Part shown: positions 36,283-45,920 of the stretch, piece after piece
How the letters are laid out: each line of letters begins with the position of its first letter
How positions within the stretch are numbered: the first letter of the stretch is position 1
NCBI GenBank assembly: GCA_025716815.1
Contig: JAIXMN010000023.1
Coordinates: 1 to 64,000 of the forward strand
Source: Dichotomocladium elegans
Taxonomy: Eukaryota; Mucoromycota; Mucoromycetes; Mucorales; Lichtheimiaceae
Reading direction: 5' to 3'
DNA: 64,000 bases
Translations under genes and position numbers: made by a program
The notes under the pieces: model-generated
Told to the model about the DNA's origin: nothing
Databases searched by the model: none
Seen by the model: the letters and a program-made list of their open reading frames with translations, nothing else

Positions 36283-37144
36283 TGCGTGTGTTAAAGGACA
36301 AGAAAGAAAGCTGGAAAATCAACGGGAAAAGATTGGGGAAAATGGGCTTTTTTTTTATCGGCCCCCAATCTTATTCCGACATCACCCTGCTCACCCCGTC
36401 ACGAAGCTCCAATTTACCCAACAGCGACCGATTACACCCTGCCTACTACGCCCGGTCGCATATTGGTGTGTGTGTGTGGCCATACACAAACTATGTATTT
36501 CGCAAAAAGACCATGTACGTGCATAGCTCATTCAATCATCTAGTGCTTTTGTAGGAGGACGCATCATTTACCATGTCCGCTCTTGATACCAACAACACCA
36601 TATTTTCAGGTCGGAACAGCAAGTCCAACGACCTGCCGTTTTTCTCCGTGTCATCCCCTCCACGTAACCCATAGCATTGCATCATTTTTCACCTTCCTGA
36701 TTGCTTTCTTCATTTCTCTTGCCTTAAGCAAAGGCCGTAATCCTATAATCATCACTAAGCGTCTTTGACTGTCGCAAAAATCTTCTCCCCGGATGGTGTC
36801 TTGCTGGCTCGCTGTGTTTGTTTCGTGTGACGTGAATGAATGATCGTCTACATGAGGGATACCTTTGTCCATTCCCGTTTTGGATACAGCAACAGAGTCG
36901 GATCTGTAATGCCGTAAACCGCCCAAAAACAGCCTTGGCATCTTATAGACTGAAAGACTATTAAGGAATAGCTGTTCGAAGAAGAAGAGAAGAATGTTTT
37001 CATGACATGTAATCACCGCGTATCTTGTTTGATGCCTGTGATCTTAGCTAAAGGGTCTCTGTCAAGCAATTTTTAAAAGATTTTGCCTTTTTCGCTGTTT
37101 TCTTTTTTTTTTCCCTCTTTGTCTTTGTCCCTCTATCTTTCCAA
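36283..37144. other. Divergent promoter region between PDH E2 and MRI1
   Basis: An 860-base intergenic stretch serving two divergent genes. It contains a T8 run, a short TG repeat near 36465-36476, and a strong pyrimidine-rich tract at about 37085-37145, immediately before the split start codon of MRI1. No ORF of note. Confidence 0.5.
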
Positions 37145-38389
37145 AGTAAGGCTTTTTTTTTTACAACTTTTTTCCCTCTCATTGAAAAGATTCATGCAAA
37201 CCTGTCTCGACTAGTGGCTCGTACTCTTGAGGCGATCAAGTACACCCGCGGTAACCTCCAGATCCTTAATCAACTCGCTCTCCCACACGAGACTATTTTC
37301 GAGCCTGTTCGCAATGTCCAAGAAGGCCATGCCGCAATCAAGACCATGAAGACCCGTGGTGCACCTGCCATCGCCATTGTCGCCGCACTGGCACTCGCCG
37401 TGGACGTCAATGCACGAGCTGCCCAGAAGGAATTCAAATCAGCTGTCGATGCCGCTCAATTCTTGCATGATTCCCTTGAGTACCTGAAAACATCCCGTCC
37501 CACTGCTGTCAACCTTTTTGATGCGGCAGCGAAGCTTGACGCACTTGTCCAGAGCATTGCCCAAAAGGCTACTGAACCAGCGGCCGTGATTGACGCCTAT
37601 CTTGCAGCCGCAGAGCAGATGCTCATTGATGATGTCCAAGATAATAAGAACATTGGAAAGTATGGTGCCGAGTACATCGTAAGCCATGTCAAAGATAAGA
37701 ACAATATCAACGTGCTGACACATTGCAACACGGGGTAAGTAACGAATGGAGAAAGAATATGCATAAAGATTACTGAGTAAAAGAAAAGATCCCTCGCCAC
37801 AGCAGGATGGGGCACTGCTCTTGGCATTATCCGTGATCTCCACCGGAACGGTAATTTGAAGCATGCCTTCTGCACTGAGACACGTCCTTATAACCAGGGC
37901 TCGCGCCTTACGGCTTATGAGCTTGTGTACGAGTCAATCCCTGCTACTCTGATCTGTGATTCGATGGCCTCTGCTCTTTTGCGTCTTAACCCAGGTGTGC
38001 AGGCCATCATTGTGGGTGCCGATCGTGTTGCTGCCAATGGCGACACAGCTAATAAGATTGGTACCTACCAGCTTGCCATTACTGCAAAATACCATGGTAT
38101 TCTCTTTATTGTTGCTGCCCCCTCCACCTCCGTTGACATCTCCACAAAGAGCGGCAAGGAAATTGTTATTGAGGAGCGACCTGCCAACGAGCTTGTCATG
38201 ACCACTGGTCTGCTGGAGAACAATACCCCTGCTACTGTCCGCACTGCTGCCGATGGCATACAAGTGTGGAATCCGAGCTTCGACGTGACACCCAGTGAAC
38301 TTATTTCGGCTATTGTCACAGAGCGTGGCGTGGTGGTCAAGCAACCTGGCCAAACTGAGTTCGACATGGCTTCTTTTCTTGGTCAATAA
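37145..38389 (+). CDS. MRI1: Methylthioribose-1-phosphate isomerase (MRI1)
   Basis: Isomerises methylthioribose-1-phosphate to methylthioribulose-1-phosphate in the methionine salvage pathway. The family block starts [20 protein letters not shown], but no ATG is in frame upstream. The base A at 37145 is followed by GTAAGG and the next exon begins TGGCTCGT after CTAG, so splicing 37146-37214 creates ATG-GCT. The second intron (37735-37788) joins CNTG to [12 protein letters not shown]. Total 373 aa. Catalytic landmarks are HCNTGSLATAG (Cys), DSMASALL (Asp) and [19 protein letters not shown]. The gene belongs to the eIF2B-related isomerase family, but the salvage-type motifs clearly favour MRI1. 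Confidence 0.95.
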
Positions 38390-38639
38390 ATCAGACGAAG
38401 CCAACTCGATTGTGTATATACATGTATGCATATCCCCTGTATTAAGCGTGTAAATGGACGCTGTATGATGTACACGAATTTATTGGCATAATAGCAGAAA
38501 CGACGAGCTTCCCACAAGCTTCCCCAGCTGTGTACATAAAGAATTTTGGTCATAATGAATCCAATGAACTACATTCTCTATCGCGATTTTGGGCATGGAA
38601 CCCTCACTTTTTTAAGCTGAGCAGGATATGAACGTCGCA
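38390..38639. other. 3' flank of MRI1
   Basis: Terminator and 3' UTR region of MRI1, AT-rich, with TGTATATACATG and GTATTAAGCG motifs soon after the stop. Nothing else was recognised before the Harbinger relic begins. Confidence 0.4.
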
Positions 38640-39620
38640 GAACTTCCCCTGTATGAGGAGATTGCATTGAGAAAGCGAATGCGCCACATTGGCTCTGCTG
38701 CCGGGCGAGCTGGACCTTCAGACGGAATAAGCTCGCGGTTCTTCGGCTTTTCAAACGAGCATATCTTGCTGATGAGACTCTCCAATTGAAGCTTCATTCC
38801 CACCACAGGTTTAGAATGAGCCATGGCTGGATTCGTCGGATTGCTCGGGAAATTGAGCGTCATGATAACTATTTTGGCCAGAAGTTCGATGCGGCGCGGA
38901 AGCCTGGACCGCCGTTTCTGTAAAAGCCTTCGGGGCTATTCCCCAACTAGCGTAAGGTTTCTTGTCTGAATCCTGGACGAGTTTAGTGAGATGGGAGCTG
39001 TGGAAAGCACGATGTGCAAGTGCTTGGGAGAGTTTGGTCGTGCGGTAATTGACGTCTACGAGGAAGAATACCTGTTATGTCCAAATGTGGAGGACCTGAA
39101 ACGACTTCTCGCCATCGGTCAGCGGAGGGGGCGCGATTCCCCTCAAACGTTGAGCTTCATTGACTGTATGCACTAGACATGGAAAGAACCACTATGATTT
39201 CTGGAAGCCTAGGCCTCCTAGGATCTCCGGGTATGGGATTACTTTTTCGGCCTTTGTGGGTCCTTAAAACGGCATCAAGTCCTGAATCGAATCACCGAGT
39301 ATTTACTGAGGAATTTGCAAAGCAATGGCCCTCGAATACTGTATGATTTACCATCAATAACCACCAGTATGACAGGGATACTGCCTTGCGGATGGTATAT
39401 ACGCGCACTATACTGATTTGTAGAGTCAACCCGGTAACCTCATCAAAGAAACGCCGGAATAAGTTATATTCTCAACATAGTTGTTCTCCGAGGCCCAGGA
39501 AGCCACCAAAAAAAGAGGTAGAGGGTGGCCTTGTCGGGTCCCAAACCGTCGCTTTGGCATTATCAACGGTTAGCGAGACTATGGAAGCATTGTATGCGAC
39601 TTTGATTAATCATCATGCGT
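38640..39620 (+). pseudogene. Decayed PIF/Harbinger (DDE_Tnp_4) transposase
   Basis: Across three frames, with several stops, the plus strand reads as a Harbinger transposase in order: RMSHGWIRRIAREIERHDNYF, FDAARKPGPPFL, then an open piece GRAVIDVYEEEYLLCPN / VEDLKRLLAIGQRRG, then SFIDCMH, the first catalytic Asp block. Further on come DYFFGLCGSL and GPGSHQKK, and a C-terminal remnant. Multiple frameshifts make it non-functional. No terminal inverted repeat was found. The family is common in fungi and plants as ALP1/HARBI1-like genes. Confidence 0.75.
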
Positions 39621-39690
39621 GAAATTCCTTGGCAAACCCGACTTCAAAACTCTTAGGGTGCGACTTCAATTTTGGTAAAACGGTGTATAC
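39593..39690 (+). repeat. Dispersed repeat R, copy 1 (shortened)
   Basis: One of four copies in the window of a 100-130 bp sequence with the order ATGCGAC.TTTG, CATCATGCGT, GGCAAA.CCGACTTC, GCGACTTCAATTTT, AAAACGGTGTATA. This copy lacks about 20 bases in the middle. CGACTTC occurs twice. Orientation is plus, like copy 2. See copies at 43021, 45800 and 47641. Confidence 0.65.
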
Positions 39691-40544
39691 TTTATTTTCC
39701 AAAATAAATTTCGTAAATGAGATAAAACAATGTCTTACAAAATACATAATAGCGACGCATAGAATCATATAAAGTTGTCGTATCAATAGGTAAAGCGATT
39801 TCGGATCCGCGGATTGGAACATGTTAGACAACAAAAAACACTACCTCTTCTCCATACCCGTTAACTTACCTCCGAAGAGTAGTATGGGTGTCCTGGCGAT
39901 AACCAGGACGGCAGATGTGGAGGAGGCCAGCAGCAACAGGGGACGAGACCAGTGGCGGCGGCGAAAAGGAATAAAAGGAATGGAGTGGGACCAGAAGCGG
40001 CAGCGAAACAGAGCGGAAGGAGAGGAGAAGTGTTCAAGATCTCCTCTCTTCCATGGCTCATCAAGTACTGGTACGATTGGTTAATCTACAAAGAAGTGTG
40101 GATGTTAGATTGCAATAAAAGAATTTAGTATTATAGTGATCATACCGGATAAGACCATGGAAGAGAGGGTCGGGATGTAGTTAATGAAGAAAGCCGATTG
40201 CTCAACCGTCCATTATTTATAGGAAATCAAGGATCATACTATGCTCCTTTTGATGCACGACTTTCATCACTTACTGACCCTTTAACTGATACAGAGCTTG
40301 AAAACGCCTTGTTATGATCTTTCCATTTCCGCCGAGTAAAAATACAATGCAGAAAACGAATTGGATAATAGCATTCACATTTCTAAAGTTTCAGGTTTTG
40401 CTAACACGATCATCGCAAATGGTCCTTAAATACCGATACTTTTTAGTCTTCATCATCTACAGCTACTTACGACTCACATTCAAAAGTAAGTTTCTTTTAT
40501 CAATGGTTAGACATCAGAAACCGAAATATTTAGTCATCCCGGTA
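39691..40544. other. Region upstream of the Fanzor relic
   Basis: No recognised gene. At 40157-40318 there is an open plus-strand stretch (about 53 codons, containing RLLNRPLFIGNQGSYYAPF and LTDPLTDTELENALL) with coding-like composition. It could be a 5' exon of the nuclease gene or debris of another element. The Arg-rich stretch at 39900-40060 is low complexity. A Fanzor N-terminus is expected near here, but I cannot assign its start codon. Confidence 0.35.
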
Positions 40545-42662
40545 CAGACATGTCTTCACCCGCTGCGTTCGCGATGTCGGTGACCGGATCCTTTCGGTGA
40601 AGTGTAGTATTCAAAGTATCGGCTGGCGAGAAGAGCACCATGAGCGGTTACTAGAGGTGGTCGATATTGTTCACGCCACAACAGTGCACGCGTTCTCCTT
40701 CTCAAAGTATATCTTCCTAAATGAACTTCAAATCAACCAAGACTTCGACATTGCGATCTTCTTGAACAGCCGTTTTTTTTTCTGAAGTATGGCTCTCTTT
40801 AGTCGAATACGAGAGACGTGCACTTAGATCGTCCATCACGGTCAGGAATCGAGCTCTGGTCAACGAGTACTTGCCTGGATATCTCCACCATGCAAATTAC
40901 ACGAGGCCGTCTTTTCCGCATGCACAGCAATGCTCGATATATGAAGGCCGCAAGATAAATGCAGCGTACAGCAACAATATCAACATGAGATCTGGTCAGC
41001 ATCTCAGACGTGCCGTCAATACTTTGCTGGACATTCGACGTCAAAAGGCTATAATGGAAAGAGACCTGCTCGATCAGGGTTTGAGCATCGAAGAAATAAG
41101 CGCCCGTATCCTGGAAACCGTGATCGAGCCTGCCAGGCGCTTCAAGTTGGCAATTAGTAGCCGACAGATTAACACAGATCTCATCAGGCAGCAATCAGAT
41201 GTTTTTGGGGAGGCTTTGCAGGCCCTATTGCCTGTTCTCAGCTCTTATCCTGAAGGCTACAGATTCCAAAAAGACAATATCTACTACGACAGCAAGTCCC
41301 GCCCCGCCAACCACATGAGAGCCTTTTACCAGCTCGCTTGCTTGTTTCAACGTCTCGAATTACCTGCTTTTAATTGTTTCCCACTTCGTCGCAGATGGTC
41401 CCCGTGTTATATGTTTATTGACAGCAAAATACTTTGCCAAAACATTCTGCAACGATCTTGGAACAATGATGACGAACTCGTCAACCTGGATTATTGGTAT
41501 GAGGTAGTTGACCTCAATTCAAAAGCTTTCAGGCCCCAGAAAGAAGGCAATCTCATGTTCCGTGGCATGATCAGTACAGATGGCGTTGGAGTTACTGTAT
41601 TTAAAAAGCTGAGAGCAACCGCGATACCTCTAAAAGCAAACAAGGAGCTTATCCCTTACATCACAAGCCTGAGCCGGGCGGGTCATGAAGAATTATCCGG
41701 TCGATGTGTAGCCGTCGATCCAGGCCGACGAGACCTTATGTACTGCGTGCACGAGGAATCAACAAATATCGCGCCTCGACTGTTCCGGTATACCAAATCC
41801 CAGCAGGACAAGGCACGAAAGAGCAAAAAGTTCCGTCGGTTGAAGCAGCTGCACAAGGTGCAACAACCTGAAGTTGAAATTGCGGAGCACCGCCTGTCTG
41901 AGGAGCGAAGCCGCACACTGGTTCTGGATGACTTCCGCCGCTTTCTTCGTGTAAGGTCTGAGGTGTCTGACGTTCTCCAAGGTTTTATAGTCATACCATG
42001 ACCGACCACATGGCCCAAGCCTCTCTCTTCCGAAAACTCCGTCTGTCAGCTTTTTTCAACAAACAACTCGCTGATGTTAAGCTTGTCCAAGACTTGAAAG
42101 AAAAGTTTGGCAGCACTGCAGTCTTCATTTTCGGGAACTGGTCAGCTCCTATGGCTCAATTCCATGAGCCCATACGTGGCAAGGGATTCAGGGAACTCCT
42201 GCAAAAGCATGGATTCGAGGTGTACCTAATAGACGAGTTTAAAACAAGCAAGTGATGTCCATCCTGCGGCACTGAGAACCTTGCAAAATTCAGGATGGTA
42301 TTAAATCCTCGGCGACACCAGCAGCGCCAACAGCAGTAGCAACCGCGGCCCCACGTCCTTTGCCACGGTCTTTTGAGGTATGGGACTCATTCTTGCGTTT
42401 TTTTATGTATTCGAAAGCCTAAGGAATTCATTGGCCTCTGTACTGTAGATGTCACAGCGAAAATTGCATACTGCGCACCGAAGACAACGGTCCAGTAGGT
42501 CGGATGTGGAACCGGGATCTTGCCGCTTGCCTAAATTTTATCCATATCATTCACAGTCTGCGTGTTGCCGGTCAAGTGCCAGAAAGATTTCGGAGGGCCG
42601 TTGTCCCCAGAAGGCGTCGACAGGCAGCACCTATATCACCGAGTACGCGACGGCGGCAGTGA
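40545..42662 (+). pseudogene. Fanzor (eukaryotic TnpB-like) RNA-guided nuclease, decayed
   Basis: Fanzors are eukaryotic relatives of TnpB: RNA-guided DNA endonucleases carried by transposable elements. About 700 codons are readable. The N-terminal part contains GWREEHHERLLEVVDIVHA and FSKYIFLNELQINQDFDI. Then comes a T9 run with a frameshift (about 40773-40781), and a 376-codon frame with RRAVNTLLDIRRQKAIME and the RuvC-I block CVAVDPGRRDLMYC (Asp codon 41717). A second frameshift is near 41985. VFIFGNWSAPMAQFHEPIRGKG and LIDEFKTSK follow, then stop codon TGA (42253), CPSCG (42256), a TAG stop (42337), a 71-nt GT-AG intron (42378-42448), CHSENC and the RuvC-III block WNRDLAACLNF (Asp codon 42516). 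The order RuvC-I, Gly-Asn-Trp-Ser motif, zinc finger, RuvC-III fits the Fanzor/TnpB family. Four lesions make this copy inactive as it stands. Confidence 0.88.
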
Positions 42663-42669
42663 TATCATA

Positions 42670-43020
42670 TATAAATATAATAAACATATGCTCCTCACTG
42701 AAGGTTTATCAAGGTCCTTTTCATGCTGTAATGCCCATTGCTGTATTTCGCGAACATAGACCTTCTCTTTGTCGATGCACATTGTGTAGCCGCGCTTAAA
42801 GTTTGCTACTTTCATCTGAATCCTTTCGCTTGGGGATATGTGCAGCAATAACCCTTGCAAGATGGACTACGTAGATACTCTGTGTGAAAATAACCGAATT
42901 GAAGAGAGTACATTACCTTTTCAACGGCAGCCACACTCATCAACAACATGGCCTTGCTCATTTCAGACTGTAAAATGGGTATGAAAAAGCAAGCTAATAT
43001 TTTTAGCCAAGCGTTTTCTG
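42670..43020 (-). mobile_element. Mariner-family fragment, transposase N-terminus (minus strand)
   Basis: The reverse complement is collinear with 45.92-46.32 kb: shared blocks include GGCCATGT.GTTGATGA, AATGTACTCTCT.CAAT, CCCAAG.GAAAGG, TCAGATGAAAG-like and CAGCA.GAAAAGGACC. Translation gives HIPKRKDSDES and IQQWALQHEKDLD, matching the QYEKDPDSI helix-turn-helix segment of the other copy. An internal deletion removes part of the helix-turn-helix. It abuts repeat R copy 2 and lies only a few bases beyond the Fanzor stop, in convergent orientation. Confidence 0.7.
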
Positions 43021-43140
43021 TGCGACATTTGCTTTGTCTTCATGCGTAAAGGTTTCTGGTCAAAATCCGACTTCTTATTTTGTGATCCCACGACTTCAGA
43101 ATTGCCAAGACACAACTTCAATTTTCGAAAACGGTGTATA
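43021..43140 (+). repeat. Dispersed repeat R, copy 2
   Basis: Full-length copy: TGCGACATTTGCTTTG, TCATGCGTAAAGG, TTCTGGTCAAAATCCGACTTC, TTATTTTGTGATCC, CGACTTCAGAATTGCCAAGA, AACTTCAATTTTCGAAAACGG. The CGACTTC word appears three times at spacings near 25-30 bases. It abuts the mariner fragment on the left. It is an inverted partner of copy 3 across the CK2 gene. Confidence 0.75.
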
Positions 43141-43625
43141 TATTTGACAAGCTGGTCAACAGCGTAACAAATGAACACAAGACTTTTTAACTCCAAGACA
43201 CCTATTGGGACAGCAACAGGCGTCATCCCGTCTAATTTTTTATATCTTGCTAGATATTTTTTTATGCATGTTTCGTGGAAAAAGCCCTTTCGCTGTTATT
43301 CGTACAAAGTAACATCAAAATAAACTAAAAGCCAAAGAAAAGGACACACGTATTCCTTAATCATCCGTTAAAGGGTGCTGAACGACACGTCCAGATCTTT
43401 TATATGGTACAACACTGAAGAGACACGCGTTTTGGAAAAGGTGAAAAAAATGACAAAAAAACTCCGTAGGCGCAGGTGGCGCGGTGAGAGTTTAAAAACC
43501 CCGATATCCACCCACCAAAGGATATATGAGTGAATAGGGTAGATGTTTAAATCCAGAGCCATAGCTCTTTTGTGTTTCTCACTCCATCAGAGCAAACGAG
43601 ACCGCTATTTTTTCCACATTGCTGA

Positions 43626-45127
43626 ATGGCCACCACGAACCCTCCGCTGACGAGTGTAGCAAGATGCTACGCCGATGTCAATAGCAAGATGCCTCCCAGT
43701 TACTGGGATTATGATAATGTTCAAGTCCAATGGGGGTAAAACTTTGCGTTTATATCTGCCACTTGTTTTCTTCTGTTTAACGCTTACGATCTTGCTCGCT
43801 AATTGGATTGAAACAATAGTCAGCAAGATAAATACGAGATCATTCGCAAAGTTGGACGAGGCAAATACTCTGAGGTCTTTGAGGGCATCAACATCACCAA
43901 TGGTCAAAAAGTGGTCATTAAGATTCTCAAGCCTGTCAAAAAGAAAAAGATCAAGCGTGAAATAAAGATTCTCCAAAACCTGGCGGGTGGACCGAACGTA
44001 ATTTCCTTGTTAGACGTTGTCAGAGATCCTCAGGTAAAGAACAAGAAAGACAGAACATGATGTGGTGCGTGAGCATACGCATATGCAAAAGTGATAGCTT
44101 ATCCATCGCCATGTTGTAACTAAAGTCAAGAACACCTGCATTGATCTCCGAATATGTCAACAATATCGATTTTAAAATCCTTTACCCGAGGTTTACCGAC
44201 TACGATATCCGGTTTTATATGTACGAGCTTCTCAAGGTGAGGGTTATCCGAGGCCACAATGCGGCCACAGCAAAAGTGAACAAAGGGACATCCGTGTGTT
44301 GCTCATTGAACAACGTAGGCTCTCGATTTTTGTCATTCACGAGGAATTATGCACCGAGATGTGAAGCCACATAATGTCATGATCGACCATGAAAAGCGTC
44401 AAGTAAGCAGACTGGCGTTCTACCTCTTGCGCCCCGGATATTAGAAATAATAATTAATACTCTATCTTAGCTACGATTGATTGATTGGGGTCTGGCAGAA
44501 TTTTACCACCCGGGCACGGAATACAATGTACGCGTAGCTTCACGATATTTCAAAGGCCCGGAGCTTCTTGTCGACTTCCAGGATTATGATTATAGTCTTG
44601 ATATCTGGAGCTATGGCTGCATGTTCGCAAGCATGGTGAGTGGAGAAATTGGCTTTGGAACCATCTGAAGGAGGAAGTGCACTAACATAGACAAATGTGG
44701 CATTACCGTGACTAGATCTTCCGCAGAGAACCGTTTTTCCATGGTCATGACAACTATGATCAACTCGTAAAGATTGCACGGGTGTTAGGCACGGATGAAT
44801 TATTTGCATATCTTGATAAATATGATATCGAACTGGACCAGCAGTACCATGATATTCTCGGAAGGTAATAACGAAGCATGAGGCTGATTAGAGGGAACAC
44901 TGCGCAGAATGGTAGCTAATTCTATAGCGATCAGATATCCGCGTAAGCCTTGGTCAAAGTTCATTACCAATGACAATCATCGTTTTGTGTCGGATGAAGC
45001 CGTTGATTTCTTGGATCATCTGCTTCGCTATGATCACCAGGAGCGTCTGACTGCTAAGGAAGCTATGGCACATCCATACTTTGGTACGTTCTGCGAAACT
45101 CTGTCTAATAAGAAGGATAAACCCTAA
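43626..45127 (+). CDS. Casein kinase II catalytic subunit alpha
   Basis: Constitutively active Ser/Thr kinase that phosphorylates acidic sites. Seven exons join in frame: 43626-43735, 43820-44033, 44126-44236, 44319-44402, then exons starting near 44471, 44718 and 44932. CK2 hallmarks: [12 protein letters not shown], glycine loop [30 protein letters not shown] (ATP-site Lys and basic cluster), [28 protein letters not shown] (DWG instead of DFG), [15 protein letters not shown] and [18 protein letters not shown]. There is no lesion. The last acceptor (GATCAG/A at 44931) was chosen to keep the frame. It is an intact single-copy-type gene inside a transposon-rich stretch, flanked by inverted copies of repeat R. 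Confidence 0.95.
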
Positions 45128-45799
45128 CATGTGATTTGTACAGCTATTGTAAGACAAAAAGAAGGTTACAATTAGAAATATCGATCCTGAAAGCATCAGC
45201 CAAGTGCCTCACCCATCTCTTTTTTCGCTCTCATTTCCCCTTCCTTGTTTTATGGGCATAATTTATGTTGAATTGTACTATCAAAAATAAATTTCATATA
45301 TAAGGAAAAGGTCTTCGTATCACTATTAGAAAGGGACAGAGAGATATTTGAAGCATGAACAAACGCGGGGACTACAAACTTCCCCTAAGGTCTAACCTCC
45401 TACACACTATTCTCTAAGCCTTCCCCACATAGAAAACGCTCCTACCCCAGAATGATTATAGATACTATGCGTTCATCATCTCAGGTTCAGGTGACCAAAG
45501 CCTTCCTGCAATACCAACATCTCTTGTTGATTTCTACGATAATGCTATAATTTGCGGAACCCGCTCCCATATATATGGCGGATAACAAGAATCGTCATAA
45601 GGTTCCCATGCTGTCACAGTTCTATTTGTTTGCCGTACTTGAATAGAAGAACCTTTTGTTAAAGTACGCAACATGATAGATATCGATGCCATATCGAATG
45701 ATGGGGTTATAATCTTGGATTAAGGGGTTGCTGAGATACGGCCATGAAATAGGCATCGATTTGGAAGCAGGAGGTCTTCTTTGCAAAGTACGTAGGATA
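45128..45799. other. 3' flank of CK2 gene, no gene
   Basis: AT-rich sequence with no recognised gene. A minus-strand frame at 45622-45903 runs into repeat R copy 3 and is explained by it (WAKRDFYFCNPATSE lies in the repeat). Confidence 0.4.
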
Positions 45800-45920
45800 A
45801 CATACAGTGTTTTCCAATTGAAGTCGTACCCAGTCAGTTCTGAAGTCGCAGGATTACAAAAATAGAAGTCGCGTTTTGCCCAGAAATCTTTACGCGTGAT
45901 CATAAAGCAAATGTCGCATG
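45800..45920 (-). repeat. Dispersed repeat R, copy 3
   Basis: Reverse orientation: GCGACATTTGCTTTATGATC, ACGCGTAAAGATTTCTGGGC, AAAACGCGACTTCTATTTTTG, TGCGACTTCAGAACTG, GTACGACTTCAATTGGAAAAC. It abuts the left end of the mariner copy that follows, exactly as copy 2 abuts its mariner fragment. R may therefore be the outer part of that element family. Confidence 0.75.

Noticed and set aside
41980..41995. Programmed -1 frameshift in the Fanzor gene
   Set aside because: GGTTTTATA is only a weak slippery site, and two stops plus another frameshift lie in the same gene, so mutation is the simpler explanation.
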